A stretch of 64,000 nucleotides of DNA from Candidatus Promineofilum glycogenicum (GCA_016707605.1 JADJHJ010000001.1:248001-312000); one strand, 5' to 3'; shown: positions 45,841 to 55,831, numbered from the stretch's first letter. The notes: generated by a model not told the origin, from the sequence alone. A program made the numbers and translations.

Positions 45841-46998
45841 ATGGTTCCTGACCTGCTCGACGCCTTCGGTAAGCAGCAGCGCTTCGCCGACGGCTACTCC
45901 CCCCTCTATGCCCAACTGTTCGGCATCGTCGCCGGCTGGCTGTCGGCCGACGGGCCTGATCCGATTGTGGAGTGGCTGGTCGAACTGGCCGCGGCGCGCC
46001 GCCCGTTCGACCTGACGCTGCTGCTGCCGGCGGCGCTTCACCGTGACGTGCTGGCCGGCGAGGCCGACGCCGCGCCGCTGGCCGCGCTCTACCCGACCAC
46101 CGGCGGCCACGTCCCCGACTCGTCCGCACCGCTGGCCGACGCCCTGCGCCGCGTCATCCTGGCTCGCCGCGATGTGCTGGCGGCGTTCATCCGCCGCGCC
46201 AACGTCCAGACCAACGAGACGGGGCGCGGTTTGGCCTGGCTGTTGCCGCTGGCGGCACTGGGCTGGCCGGCCGTCCATCTGGTCGAACTGGGGGCCAGCG
46301 CCGGGCTGAACCTCGTCGCCGAGCGGCGCGGCTACCGGCTGGCGGCGGCCGATAACCCGACGGGCGCGCTCCTGACCCTGGGCGCGGCCAACAGCCCCCA
46401 GTTCACTGCCGTGGTGTCGAACAATCCCGACCTGTCAGGTCGCCGCGACCTGACAGGTCACCAACCGCCCACGATTCTCTCCCGCACCGGCGGCGACATC
46501 CACCCGTTCCACCTGCGCACGGCCGCGGACGAACTAACCCTGGCCGCCTTCATCTGGGCCGACCAGCCGCAGCGCCTCGTCCGGCTGCGCGAGGGCATTG
46601 CCGCCCTGCGCGCCGTGGAGCGCTCGGCCGCGCCGGTGCGCCTGCTGCCCCTTCACTTGCCCGACGAATTGCCGCGCTTCCTGGCCGGCGCGCTGCCGCA
46701 GCCGCTCGATGCGCCGGTCGTCCTCTACAACACCACGGTCACGATGTACCTGCCCGACGGCCGGGCCGGCCTGCGCCGCCACGTTGCAGCCTGGGCCGGC
46801 CGCCAGAACGCGCCCGTCCTGTGGCTGCAATGGGAGCCGCCGGACGTGCCCGATCTGACGCCGCCGGTAACGGACTGGCAAGCCTGGTCGGCCGACTTGT
46901 GGCGGGACGGCGAGCACCGGCGGCTGCACCTCGGCTGGGTTCATCCGCACGGCGCTGCCATACGTGACCTCAACCTGACCGGCCTGTTCGCCATCTGA
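45841..46998 (+). CDS. DUF2332 family protein with an in-frame palindrome insertion
   Basis: 385 residues, six bases after the thiolase. The start QQRFADGYSPLYAQLFGIVA, AFIRRANVQTNETGRGLAWL, LVELGASAGLNLVAERRGYR and LYNTTVTMYLPDGRAG fit DUF2332, a family with a methyltransferase-like glycine motif (ELGASAGLNL). Near residue 197-207 the sequence NPDLSGRRDLTGHQPP is encoded by two GACCTGTCAGGTC-type palindromes (46429-46459), probably an insertion in a loop. Function unknown; possible SAM-dependent enzyme. Confidence 0.8.
   Translation: MVPDLLDAFGKQQRFADGYSPLYAQLFGIVAGWLSADGPDPIVEWLVELAAARRPFDLTLLLPAALHRDVLAGEADAAPLAALYPTTGGHVPDSSAPLADALRRVILARRDVLAAFIRRANVQTNETGRGLAWLLPLAALGWPAVHLVELGASAGLNLVAERRGYRLAAADNPTGALLTLGAANSPQFTAVVSNNPDLSGRRDLTGHQPPTILSRTGGDIHPFHLRTAADELTLAAFIWADQPQRLVRLREGIAALRAVERSAAPVRLLPLHLPDELPRFLAGALPQPLDAPVVLYNTTVTMYLPDGRAGLRRHVAAWAGRQNAPVLWLQWEPPDVPDLTPPVTDWQAWSADLWRDGEHRRLHLGWVHPHGAAIRDLNLTGLFAI
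46429..46459. repeat. Double GACCTG(A/T)CAGGTC palindrome inside the DUF2332 gene
   Basis: GACCTGTCAGGTC at 46429-46441 and GACCTGACAGGTC at 46447-46459, each a self-complementary 13-mer. The same 13-mer core forms the ends of the element at 63268-63337. Confidence 0.75.
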
Positions 46999-47089
46999 TC
47001 CCCCGCCAAACCCGCGCTTTCCTGTCCATTTCTATGCACAACTATGCACTTGTGCATCTCTTCGCCATTTCGCGTACAATCCCGCGCCT

Positions 47090-48445
47090 ATGGACGAACA
47101 GCAACGACCCTTCACTCTCTGGCGCGGCCTGCGTCTCAGCAGCTTCCAGATCGGCTCAGCGATGGGCGACATTCTCATCACCAGCATCTGGAACCGCATC
47201 CTCATCGTCAACTTCGGCATCCCGGCCACACCGGTCGGCCTGCTCATTGCCCTGCGCTACCTGCTGTCGCCGCTCAGCCTGTGGGCCGGCAACCTGACCG
47301 ACAACCGGCAGTTCTTCGGCCTGCGCCGGACGCCGATGATCTGGCTCGGGCGCGTTCTCATGGTGGGGTCGTTGCCCTTCCTGGGCCTGAGCGTGATGCG
47401 CCTTGGCGAATCGACGACCGATCCCTGGGGCTGGTCGTTCGCCCTCATCTCCTCGCTGGCCTACGGCGTCGGCACGCTCATCTCCGGCGGGCCATTCCTG
47501 GCCCTGGTGCGCGAATCCGCGCCGGAGCGCATGCAGGGGGTGGCCATCAGCATGGCCCAGACGGTGCTCATCATCTTCTTCGCCGTCGTCGGCATCGTGT
47601 TCAGCATCTGGATGCGCGACTATGACCTGCGGGTGTTCTGGCAGATGATCATCGCCACGATGGTCGTCGGCGGTTTCTTCTGGTTTTTGGCCATCGTCGG
47701 CATCGAGAGGAAAACCCAATTGCCCGCGGCCGACGCCCAACAGCCCGCCGCCGCCACACACCTTGGCGAAGTCGTGCGCACCATCTGGAGTGACCGCCGG
47801 ACGCGCCTCTTCTTTGTCTTCCTCTCGCTCGGCACGCTGGCTTCGTGGAGTCACGAGGCGATCCTGGAGCCGTTCGGGGCCAATGTCTTCAACCTGGGCA
47901 TGGACGTCACCACCCGCTTCAATAGCTACTGGCAGACGGCCACGGTCATCACCCTGGTCATCGGCGGCATCGTCTGGCGCAAGCGTCCGCCGGAAGCGCA
48001 GCAGCGCGTTACCTCCATCGGCCTGCTGTTCATGGCGCTGGGTCTGCTTATTCTGGTCACGGCCGCCGTGGCCGGGCAGCGCCGCCTGCTGGAAGTGGCC
48101 CTGCTGGTGTTCGGCGGCGGCTTCGGCGTCTACACCTACGGTGGCGTCAGCCTGATGGCCGTCATGTCGCCCGACCGCCACGCCGGGGTCTACCTGGGCT
48201 TGTGGACCATCTCCAATCTGCTCTTCAAGGGCCTGGGCACCTTCCTGGGTGGGGCCATGCGCGATTTGTTCCTGCTCCAGATGAATCTGGCCCCCGGCCT
48301 GAGCTACGGCGTGGTTTTCCTGCTGCAAGCTGTCGGCCTGGCCACGGCCGCCGCCCTCCTTTCGCGCATCGACATCCTCGGCTTCGCCCGCGACACCGGC
48401 CGCCACGTCAAGCTCGTGGAGGCGCAGGTAGCCACCGCAGACTAA
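47090..48445 (+). CDS. MFS transporter, PucC/BCH family
   Basis: 451 residues with about twelve membrane helices. GDILITSIWNRILIVNFGIP, LIALRYLLSPLSLWAGNLTD, FGLRRTPMIWLGRVLMVGSL and SAPERMQGVAISMAQTVLII are typical of the PucC/LhaA group, which in phototrophs helps assemble light-harvesting complexes or moves bacteriochlorophyll. No photosynthesis gene is in the window, so its substrate here is open. Start at ATG 47090. Confidence 0.83.
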   Translation: MDEQQRPFTLWRGLRLSSFQIGSAMGDILITSIWNRILIVNFGIPATPVGLLIALRYLLSPLSLWAGNLTDNRQFFGLRRTPMIWLGRVLMVGSLPFLGLSVMRLGESTTDPWGWSFALISSLAYGVGTLISGGPFLALVRESAPERMQGVAISMAQTVLIIFFAVVGIVFSIWMRDYDLRVFWQMIIATMVVGGFFWFLAIVGIERKTQLPAADAQQPAAATHLGEVVRTIWSDRRTRLFFVFLSLGTLASWSHEAILEPFGANVFNLGMDVTTRFNSYWQTATVITLVIGGIVWRKRPPEAQQRVTSIGLLFMALGLLILVTAAVAGQRRLLEVALLVFGGGFGVYTYGGVSLMAVMSPDRHAGVYLGLWTISNLLFKGLGTFLGGAMRDLFLLQMNLAPGLSYGVVFLLQAVGLATAAALLSRIDILGFARDTGRHVKLVEAQVATAD

Positions 48446-48460
48446 TCAATTGGGAATTAG

Positions 48461-48484
48461 GAATGAAGAGCGCGCTCTTCACTC
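48461..48484. repeat. GAAGAGCGCGCTCTTC palindrome
   Basis: A 16-bp perfect palindrome (48465-48480) lying between the MFS gene and Pol IV, next to GGGAATTAGGAAT. It is a lone core of the kind found in the centre of the larger intergenic palindromes. Confidence 0.65.
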
Positions 48485-48502
48485 CACTTCCTCACTTCTC
48501 CC

Positions 48503-49603
48503 ATGGTTCTCCACGTCGACATGGACGCCTTCTACGTCAACGTCCACCTCCTCGACCACGCCGAGGACGCGGGCGTGCCGCTGGTCGTCGGCGGGCGGCC
48601 GGACGAGCGCGGCGTCGTTACTTCGGCCAGTTACGAAGCCCGCCGCCACGGCGTCCGCTCGGCCATGCCCACGGCCCAGGCGGTGCGCCTCGTCCCCGGC
48701 CTGAAGATCGTCCCGCCCGACTGGCCGCGCATCCGCCACTGCTCGCAGAACGTGATGGCCGTCCTGGAGCAGTTCGGGCCACTGGAGAAGATGAGTGTGG
48801 ATGAGGCCTACGTCGAGGTGGGCACGTGGGAGGGGGCCGAGGCCGTGGCCCGCGCCGTCTTCGACCGCGTGCCGAGCGAGACGGGCTTGCCCTGCTCCGT
48901 CGGCCTGGCCACGAGCAAGCTGGTGGCCAAGGTCGCCTCCGACTTCAACAAGCCGCGCGGCCTGACCATCGTGCCGCCGGGCGACGAGGCGGCCTTCCTG
49001 GCCCCGCTGCCGGCGCGGGTCATCTGGGGCATCGGCCCGCGCACGGCCGAGCGGCTGGCCGCGCTGGACATCCACACCTGCGGCGAGCTGGCTGCGGCCG
49101 ACCTGGCGCGGTTGCGCGGTGCGTTCGGCCGCGAGGCGGAGAAGATGATCCGGCGCGCCCGCGGCATCGACGAGCGCGCGGTGGAACCCGACCACGGCCC
49201 GCCCAAGAGCATCAGCCAGGAGTGGACCTTCACCCGCGACGTGGCCGACGCCGGCGTGCTGCGCGAGCGGCTGCGCGAGATGTCGGCCGAGGTCGCCGCC
49301 GAACTCCAGAAGCACAACCTGCTGGCCCACACTGTGCGCGTCAAGTTCCGCGCCTCCGACTTCACCACCTTCACCCGGCAGCGCTCGCTGGCGATTGGCA
49401 TCGACGACGCCGCGACGCTTAACCGCCTGGCCGCGGCCATCTGGGCCGAACACTGGCCCGCCGGCAAGCCCATGCGCCTGCTAGGCGTCGCCGCCGCCGG
49501 CCTCGTCGCCGGCGAAGGGCGGCAACTTGGCCTGGGTCTGAAGAAGAACCGCAGACGCCAAGCTCAGAATTCTGAGCTTGGCGTGCTCTGCGTCTTTGCG
49601 TGA
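48503..49603 (+). CDS. dinB: DNA polymerase IV (Y family)
   Basis: 366 residues. Palm motifs VLHVDMDAFYVNV and MSVDEAYVEV supply the catalytic acids; YEARRHGVRSAMPTAQA is the finger region; HhH region ARVIWGIGPRTAERLAAL; little finger KSISQEWTFTRDV to GKPMRLLGVAAAGL. Translesion polymerase. The last 20 residues (after LGLGLKK) are encoded by a palindromic repeat reaching to the stop, so they are probably not functional, and no beta-clamp motif is obvious. Confidence 0.92.
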   Translation: MVLHVDMDAFYVNVHLLDHAEDAGVPLVVGGRPDERGVVTSASYEARRHGVRSAMPTAQAVRLVPGLKIVPPDWPRIRHCSQNVMAVLEQFGPLEKMSVDEAYVEVGTWEGAEAVARAVFDRVPSETGLPCSVGLATSKLVAKVASDFNKPRGLTIVPPGDEAAFLAPLPARVIWGIGPRTAERLAALDIHTCGELAAADLARLRGAFGREAEKMIRRARGIDERAVEPDHGPPKSISQEWTFTRDVADAGVLRERLREMSAEVAAELQKHNLLAHTVRVKFRASDFTTFTRQRSLAIGIDDAATLNRLAAAIWAEHWPAGKPMRLLGVAAAGLVAGEGRQLGLGLKKNRRRQAQNSELGVLCVFA

Positions 49604-49612
49604 GATTTCTTC
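49548..49612. repeat. Palindrome around GCCAAGCTCAGAA/TTCTGAGCTTGGC
   Basis: A perfect 26-bp palindrome at 49557-49582, flanked by weaker outer arms (GAAGAAGAACCGCAGAC... and ...CTGCGTCTTTGCGTG). It forms the last codons of dinB and may terminate transcription between dinB and the converging peptidase. Confidence 0.75.
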
Positions 49613-50716
49613 TTATCCTACTGTGATCAGGTCGCGGGAGAAGCTGGTCATCGTCCGGCAGCCGTCGGCCGTCACGACCACGTTGTCCTCGATGCGCACC
49701 CCGCCGCGGTCGGGCAGATAGATGCCCGGCTCGATGGTGAAGACGTTGCCGGCGGCCAGCGGTTTGGTGTTGGTCGGGCTGGCGTCGGGCGCTTCGTGCA
49801 CCTCCAGCCCCAGCCCGTGCCCGGTGCGGTGGATGAAGTACTCGCCATAGCCGGCGTCCTCGATCACGTCGCGGGCCACGCGATCCACGGCGCGCCCGCT
49901 GACGCCCGGCCGCGCCGCCTGGCGCGCCGCCTCGTTGGCCAACCGCACCGTGTCGTAGATGCGCCGCAACTCCGGGTCGATCTCGCCCACGGCGAAGGTG
50001 CGCGTCAGGTCGGACGGATAGTCATCGACGTAGACTCCCCAATCGATCACCAGCAAATCCCCCCGTTGCAGCTTGCGGTCGGTCGGCGTGGCGTGGGGCA
50101 GCGCGCCGTTCGGCCCGGCGGCCACAATGGGGCCGAAGGCGATGCTGTCCGCGCCGGAGGCCAGCAACTCCTGGGTCAGCATGGCCGCCACCTGCCGCTC
50201 GCTCAGGCCGACCTTGATGCGCGGCACGATGCGCCCCAGCGCCCGCTCGGCCACGGCGATGGCCTTCTCCATCGCGGCGATCTCGGCCGCGTCCTTCACC
50301 GAGCGCAGCGCCGACAGCGCCTCCTCGGCGTGGGCCGTCTGCAAGCCGGGCGCGTAGCGCTGGAGCATCTGGTACTCCAGCACGCGCATGTGCAGCGCCT
50401 CGACACCGAGCATGAAGTCGGTCAACTCCAGGTGGGCGCACGCCTGCTGGAACGCCCCGGCGTACCCCTCGGCGTCGCTCCAGGCGAAGATGCGCTCCTC
50501 CGGGATGCCCGCCGCCCGTGCCTTCATCGCCTCCAGGGTGGGGATGATGATGGCCGGGTCGTCGTCGGCGGGGATGAAGAGCAGGATCGGCCGCTCGCTG
50601 AGGTGGAGGTGCATGCCGCTGACGTAGAGCAGGTTCGGCCCCGGCATCAGCGCCACCCCGTCCAGCCCGTGGGCAATGATTTGTTCGGTCAGGCGATTCA
50701 GGCGTTCTTCGTTCAT
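49613..50716 (-). CDS. M24-family Xaa-Pro aminopeptidase
   Basis: 367 residues. N-terminal creatinase-like domain (1-130), then pita-bread catalytic domain with all metal ligands: Asp in VIDWGVYV, Asp in PSDLTRTF, His in FIHRTGHGLGLEVHEAPD, Glu in FTIEPGIYLPD, Glu in GVRIEDNVVV. Cytosolic peptidase removing N-terminal residues before proline. Starts at ATG 50716. Confidence 0.92.
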   Translation of the reverse strand: MNEERLNRLTEQIIAHGLDGVALMPGPNLLYVSGMHLHLSERPILLFIPADDDPAIIIPTLEAMKARAAGIPEERIFAWSDAEGYAGAFQQACAHLELTDFMLGVEALHMRVLEYQMLQRYAPGLQTAHAEEALSALRSVKDAAEIAAMEKAIAVAERALGRIVPRIKVGLSERQVAAMLTQELLASGADSIAFGPIVAAGPNGALPHATPTDRKLQRGDLLVIDWGVYVDDYPSDLTRTFAVGEIDPELRRIYDTVRLANEAARQAARPGVSGRAVDRVARDVIEDAGYGEYFIHRTGHGLGLEVHEAPDASPTNTKPLAAGNVFTIEPGIYLPDRGGVRIEDNVVVTADGCRTMTSFSRDLITVG

Positions 50717-50738
50717 GGCTTTTCCAGAGGGATGGAAC

Positions 50739-50806
50739 CACCACAGATTTCACAGATTTTAACACACTCTCTGGAAATCTGCTGAATCTGCCCAATCTGC
50801 GGATCA
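50739..50806. repeat. 9-bp word array (CACAGATTT / AATCTGCnn)
   Basis: ACAGATTTC, ACAGATTTT on the left, then AATCTGCTG, AATCTGCCC, AATCTGCGG ending in ATCAT. It lies between the peptidase start and the biotin carrier stop, and combines the words of the 4778 and 25391 elements. Confidence 0.7.
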
Positions 50807-51383
50807 TTATTCTTCCATTTCCACCAGAGGCAAACCCGCCGGCACCGACTCGCCCACGGCGCACAGGACGCGGGCCACGCGGCCGGCGCGCGGGGCGACG
50901 ATGGGGATGACCATCTTCATCGACTCCAGCAGGATGAGCTTGTCGCCGGCAGCCACGGCGTCGCCGGGGGCGACGAGAATCTGCGAGACCACGGCGGGGA
51001 TGGCCGCGGCCAATGACCCCTCGGTCGCCGCCCCACCGCCGCGCTGCCGCACGCGCTCGGCGGTCAGCGTCCGCCCGTCGATCCACAGTTGGCGCTTGTC
51101 CCCCTGCCGCGCCCCGGCCAGCCGCACGCGCTGCGTCGTCCCGTCCGGCCAGGTGATTTCAAGCAACAGCCGCGCCCCATCCCGATGCACCACCCGCACC
51201 TCGGCCGCCCTTATCCCCTCTCCGGGGGGGGGGCGCCCGGGTGGGGGGGGGGGGGGTCCCCTCCGGGAGAGGGTTAGGGAGAGGGTCTTCCGCCCCGCCA
51301 ACACCGACGTGCAACCGCTCCCCCTGCCGCGTCAGCTCAAGCGCGCGCTCCTGCCCGTGGATGTTCAGGCGAAACTGGGTCAT
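50807..51383 (-). pseudogene. Biotin/lipoyl carrier protein (BCCP-like), disrupted by a G-rich repeat and frameshift
   Basis: ATG 51383 gives MTQFRLNIHGQERALELTRQ, and the C-terminal biotinyl domain (about 50880-51010) has ILLESMKMVIPIVAPRAG with the biotin lysine in ESMKM. Between them, 51215-51285 holds an inserted CTCTCC/GGGAGAGGG repeat with long G runs that adds a Pro/Gly-rich stretch and changes frame (577 bases, one more than 192 codons). The start overlaps the yvcK stop (ATGA). Biotin carboxyl carriers normally serve acyl-CoA carboxylases, but no carboxylase genes are in the window. Confidence 0.75.
51215..51285. repeat. G-rich, disturbed CCCTCTCC...GGGAGAGGG element
   Basis: CCCCTCTCC, then runs of 10 and 14 G with GCGCCCGGGT between, then TCCCCTCCGGGAGAGGGTTAGGGAGAGGG. 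The outer parts match the palindrome in the Lgt-like gene; the centre is homopolymer and may be mis-assembled. Confidence 0.65.
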
Positions 51384-51422
51384 GTCGTATTTATAGCAGA
51401 GGAGAGGACAGTTGTCAGTCTC

Positions 51423-51454
51423 GGTGCGTCGCACTTTCTGAAGTGCGTCGCACC
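51423..51454. repeat. GGTGC-type palindrome, copy 3
   Basis: Arms GGTGCGTCGCACTT (51423-51436) and AAGTGCGTCGCACC (51441-51454) around TCTG. It matches the two hairpins at 3404-3490 and lies in the YvcK tail coding sequence. Confidence 0.7.
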
Positions 51455-52171
51455 TTCTGGGGACACTCTCCTGCCCTGCTCCCCGCTCCCCTGTTCCACC
51501 AACCCCATCACCACCCGTCCCAACTTCCCACTATCGTGCCGCCACGGCCGCGCCTCGTCCACCAGGTCGGCGGTGATGAGCGGCACGCCGGCCGGCGGCG
51601 TCGGCGCGACGTACTGCGTCTGCCCGCCGCCCGTCTCCGGCGGCACGGACAGGTTGTCGTTGGCCAGCACCAGGTCGAGGCAGCCCGGCGGCAGGTGGCG
51701 TTGCAACGCGGCCACGTGGTCGGCCACGCTGTAGCCGTCAGTCTCCCCCGGCTGGGTGGCCAGGTTGCAGACGTAGACGACCGGCGCGCGGACGTGGACG
51801 AGCGCCTCGGCCAGATCGCGCAGCAGCAGGTTGGGCAGGATGCTGGTGTAGAGGCTGCCCGGGCCGAGGACGATCAGGTCGGCCTGGAAGAGCGCCCGCA
51901 GCGCCGGCGGATAGGGCGGCGTCGGCCGGTTCCAGCCGCACGCGCTCCACCCGGCCGCCCGCCTTGGGGATGGCCGACTCGCCGGTGACGATTTGGGTCG
52001 TCCCGTCGGGCATGACTACCTCGCCGACCAGCGTCACGTTGTCGAGCGTGCTGGGCAGCACCTGCCCGCGCAAGGCCAGCACGCGCTGCGCCGCCAGCAG
52101 CGCCTCGTCGAAGCTGCCGGTGATGCCCGTCAGCGCCGCCAACAGCAGATTGCCGAAGGCGTGGCCGCTGA

Positions 52172-52253
52172 GGGAAGGTTCCAGGGGCCAGGGGCCAGGT
52201 TCCACGGAAGGGGCCTCTTCCCCTGGAACCTGGTCCCTGGCCCCTGGAACCTG
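52172..52253. repeat. CCAGGTT/CCAGGGG palindrome inserted in yvcK
   Basis: Left words GGTTCCAGGGGCCAGG and GGCCAGGTTCCACGG are mirrored as CCCCTGGAACCTGG and CCCTGGCCCCTGGAACC around GGAAGGGGCCTCTTCC. It is the same family as the intergenic palindrome at 33341, here translated in frame. Confidence 0.8.
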
Positions 52254-52857
52254 ACCTCCGAACCGGTACTGCAACACCTGCGTCATCAACGCCTCATCGC
52301 GGGCCAGCGCGGCCAGGTTGTTGCGGAAGTCGCCCGGCGGCAACAGGCCCATCTCGCGCCGCAGCCGGCCGCTGCTGCCGCCGTCGTCGGCCACGGTGAC
52401 GATGGCCGTGATGTTGCTGGTGAAGGGCGTCAGGCCGCGCAACAGGCCGGGCAGCCCCGTGCCGCCGCCGATGGCCACAATCTGTGGGCCGCGGTCGCGC
52501 CGGCGGAAGTCGTAGAGCGAATCGACCACCGCCCCCTCGCCGCCGCGCAACGGTTCGACCAGGCTTTTGCCCAACCGGATGACGGCCACCAGGATGATCA
52601 GCCCGCCGACCAGTAGCGGCAGGGCCACGCGCAGCCACAGCGGCAGGAAGCGCAACGTCAGCGCGTCGTAGAGCGGGCCGGGCAGCCAGCCCTCGCGATT
52701 GAAGGTCAGCAGCAGGTAGACCCAGCCCATGCTGGTGACGGCCGCGCCGGCCACCAGCAGCACCAGCCAGCGTTTGACGCCGATGCCGATCGTCAGCCAG
52801 CGGCGACGGATGTAGAGGAAGCGCCACAGGGCGCGCAGGCGGGACATAGATACTGAT

Positions 52858-52945
52858 TATAGCCAAGAAGCTCACGCAAAGGCGCAAAGCTGCCAAGGCC
52901 GCCAAGAAAGAAGCGCCCGCAAGGACGCCAAGAGGCAAAAGATGC
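52858..52945. repeat. Degenerate GCAAAGGCGCAAAG words
   Basis: GCTCACGCAAAGGCGCAAAG at 52870-52889 and several GCCAAG/GCAAGGACGCCAAG variants upstream of yvcK, forming one arm without a clear mirrored partner. The intact form is at 54117 and 58337. Confidence 0.55.
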
Positions 52946-53052
52946 TAAGGCAAGCCTGGCTGCTGCCTGGCTTACATTTACCTTTTGGCCCACGTTCCCT
53001 CAACCGGCTACAATAATTCTAATCTACTCCGAATTCCTAATTGGAAACTGCC

Positions 53053-54114
<1,062 letters not shown>

Positions 54115-54116
54115 TA

Positions 54117-54250
54117 AGAGGCTCACGCAAAGGCGCAAAGAAGCAACGAACGCCAAGAAGAAAGCTTTTCTTCCTTTGCGACTTGGCCCCTTCGCGCCTT
54201 TGCGTGAGCTCTTTTAATCTGCCTAATCTGCCCAATCTGCGGATAATCCC
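54117..54250. repeat. 8-bp word palindrome GCAAAGGC plus AATCTGCnn array
   Basis: Left arm AGAGGCTCACGCAAAGGCGCAAAG and right arm ...CTTTGCGACTTGG...CGCCTTTGCGTGAGCTCTT meet around AAGAAAGCTTTTCTT; then AATCTGCCT, AATCTGCCC, AATCTGCGG follow directly before the nucleotidyltransferase start. Likely terminator for mtnA. Confidence 0.7.
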
Positions 54251-54256
54251 TCTTCT

Positions 54257-55112
54257 ATGAGCAACGAAGACATCCCGGTAGTCATCTTCTGTGGCGGCGA
54301 AGGCACGCGCATGAGGGGCGGCACGCTGACCAAGAAGGAACTGGTCGAGATCGGCGGCCGGCCCATCATCTGGCACGTCATGCGCATCTTTTCTGCCCAC
54401 GGCTTCAATCGCTTTGTCCTGCCGCTGGGGTATGAGGCCGGGCAGTTGCGCCGCTACTTTCTTGATTATGAGGCGATGACGCGGGATTTTACAGGCGCGG
54501 GGGGTGGCCGGGGGGGCCGGGGGGGAAGGAGGGGGGGGGGGGGGGGGGGGGCCTCTCTCAGGGGGCGCTGGAACCGGCAAGATCGCCTTCCGCGGGCTGG
54601 AGCAGCATTCGGAGTGGGCGGTGTCGCTGGTCGACACCGGCCTGAAGACGGACAAAGCCGGGCGCATCGCCCGCGTGGCGGAGTACCTGACGGCCGACCG
54701 CTTCTTCGTCACCTACGGCGACGGCGTCGGCGACGTGGACATCCGCGCCCTGCTGGCCTTCCACCGCGCCCACGGCAAGCTGGTGACCATCACCGCTATC
54801 CAGCCGAAGCATTACCAATACGGCACGATGGACGCCGACGAGGACGGTCGCGTCGGCGGCTACGTCCAGTACCCGGAGCTGCCCTACTGGATCAACGCCG
54901 GCTTTATGCTCTTCGAGCGAGCCACGCTCGACTGGATGCGCGGCGGCGACGCCCAGGCGCTGGAGACGGGCGTCCTGCAAGAACTCATCGCCGCCGACCA
55001 GGTCATGATGTACCGCCACCGCGGCTTCTGGCAGTCGATGGACACGCTCAAGGACGCCAACGACCTGGAGCGCCTCTGGCAGCAGGGCGCGCCCTGGCGC
55101 GTTTGGGAATAA
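54257..55112 (+). pseudogene. Sugar-1-phosphate nucleotidyltransferase (RfbF-like), frame broken at a poly-G patch
   Basis: ATG 54257 starts VVIFCGGEGTRMRGGTLTKK, the nucleotide-binding loop, followed by ELVEIGGRPIIWHVMRIFSA and YEAGQLRRYFLDYEAMTRDF. At 54498-54566 the sequence becomes G-homopolymer and the frame shifts by one; the second frame continues AFRGLEQHSEWAVSLVDTGL, RFFVTYGDGVGDVDIRALLA, PELPYWINAGFMLFERATLD and HRGFWQSMDTLKDAND to 55112. Closest in style to glucose-1-phosphate cytidylyltransferase. The patch lies where the family has a loop before the beta strand with NTG-type residues. Confidence 0.82.
54498..54566. repeat. Poly-G patch in the nucleotidyltransferase gene
   Basis: Several G runs, the longest over 20 bases (54531-54551), broken by GGCC and AAGGA, then CCTCTCTCAGGGGG. 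No arms as clear as in the other elements, but CTCTC next to the G tract resembles the CCCTCTCC element. Confidence 0.6.
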
Positions 55113-55182
55113 AGGGGCTAAGGATTAGGGATTAGGGATTAGGGAAGAGCGCTCTTCCCTAATCCCTAATCCCTAGCCCTAT
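55113..55182. repeat. TTAGGGA heptamer palindrome with AGGGAAGAGCGCTCTTCCCT core
   Basis: Heptamers GGATTAG repeated three times, a perfect 20-bp core (55141-55160), then the mirrored CTAATCC words. It separates two convergent genes and supplies the TAG stop of mobA (55179-55181). Confidence 0.8.
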
Positions 55183-55757
55183 TCCTGTTGCGCCGCCAGC
55201 TCATCCGGCGTATTGACGTTGACGAACGACCGCCCCTCCGGGTCGAAGCGGGCGATCTCCTCGCGCTCGACGAAGCGCAGCGACACGCGGCCGTAGAAGG
55301 CGGTGATCTTCAGCATCCCCGCCTCCAGCTTCTCGCGCATCGGCTCCAGGCACGCCTTGCTATAGATGGCGTGCAGCGGCTCCGGGAACTTGTCCCAGCG
55401 CGGCACGACGACGTCGGCTGCCTCGCGCAGCCCGACCATGTACTCCAGCAGCGGCCGGTTGAGCCAGGGCATGTCGCAGGCCACGACCAGCGTGCGGTCG
55501 TGGCGGGCGTGGTTCACGGCGGTGTAGATGCCGCCCAACGGCCCGGTGTCGGGGTAGTCGTCGCCAAACATGGGCAGGCCCAGGTAGGCGTAGTCGTCGG
55601 GCTTGTTGGTGACGATGATCAACTCGTCGCCCAGCCCGGCGACGCGCTCGCGGACGACCTCGATCATCGGCCGCCCCAGAAACGGCACGAACGACTTGTC
55701 GGTGCCCATGCGGCTGCTCTTGCCGCCGGCTTGGATGGCGATGGTGAGTGGGGTCAT
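55179..55757 (-). CDS. mobA: Molybdenum cofactor guanylyltransferase-like protein
   Basis: 192 residues. LTIAIQAGGKSSRMGTDKSF, the GTP-binding loop with Lys, then FLGRPMIEVV, MFGDDYPDTGPLGGIYTAV and VVACDMPWLNRPLLEYMV (metal Asp), and HAIYSKACLEPM. MobA adds GMP to Mo-molybdopterin, though the xanthine dehydrogenase-type enzyme at 4834 would normally use the CMP form made by MocA; related MobA-like proteins vary. Its stop lies in a repeat. Confidence 0.85.
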   Translation of the reverse strand: MTPLTIAIQAGGKSSRMGTDKSFVPFLGRPMIEVVRERVAGLGDELIIVTNKPDDYAYLGLPMFGDDYPDTGPLGGIYTAVNHARHDRTLVVACDMPWLNRPLLEYMVGLREAADVVVPRWDKFPEPLHAIYSKACLEPMREKLEAGMLKITAFYGRVSLRFVEREEIARFDPEGRSFVNVNTPDELAAQQE

Positions 55758-55831
55758 AGTTGTCAGTTGATAGTTGTCAGTTGATAGTTGTCAGTCGTTG
55801 GTGATTGGTCGTTGCTGACAACTGACAACTA
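55755..55831. repeat. TTGTCAG/TTGATAG heptamer array and mirror
   Basis: CATAGTTGTCAG TTGATAG TTGTCAG TTGATAG TTGTCAG, then CGTTGGT words, then TGACAACTGACAACT as mirror. It lies between mobA start and hemW stop and provides the TAG stop of hemW. Confidence 0.75.

Larger units (their letters stand above)
51380..52847 (-). pseudogene. yvcK: YvcK/CofD-family gluconeogenesis factor with membrane N-terminus, one apparent frameshift
   Basis: ATG 52847. Two hydrophobic segments (about 22-45 and 75-98) precede the YvcK core: PQIVAIGGGTGLPGLLRGL, ITAIVTVADDGGSSGRLRRE, GDFRNNLAALA, LSGHAFGNLLLAALTGITGS. Near 51925 the frame shifts by one base (after RVERVRLEP), and the next frame carries PPYPPALRALFQADLIVLGP, GSLYTSILPNLLLRDLAEAL, NLATQPGETDGY, complete to 51380. 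Between RF and LSGHAFGN, 52172-52253 encodes an inserted palindrome (QVPGARDQVPGEE...). The C-terminal tail (ATHFRKCDAP) is encoded by a GGTGC palindrome. YvcK is a UDP-sugar-binding protein for cell-wall/gluconeogenic balance. Confidence 0.85.
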
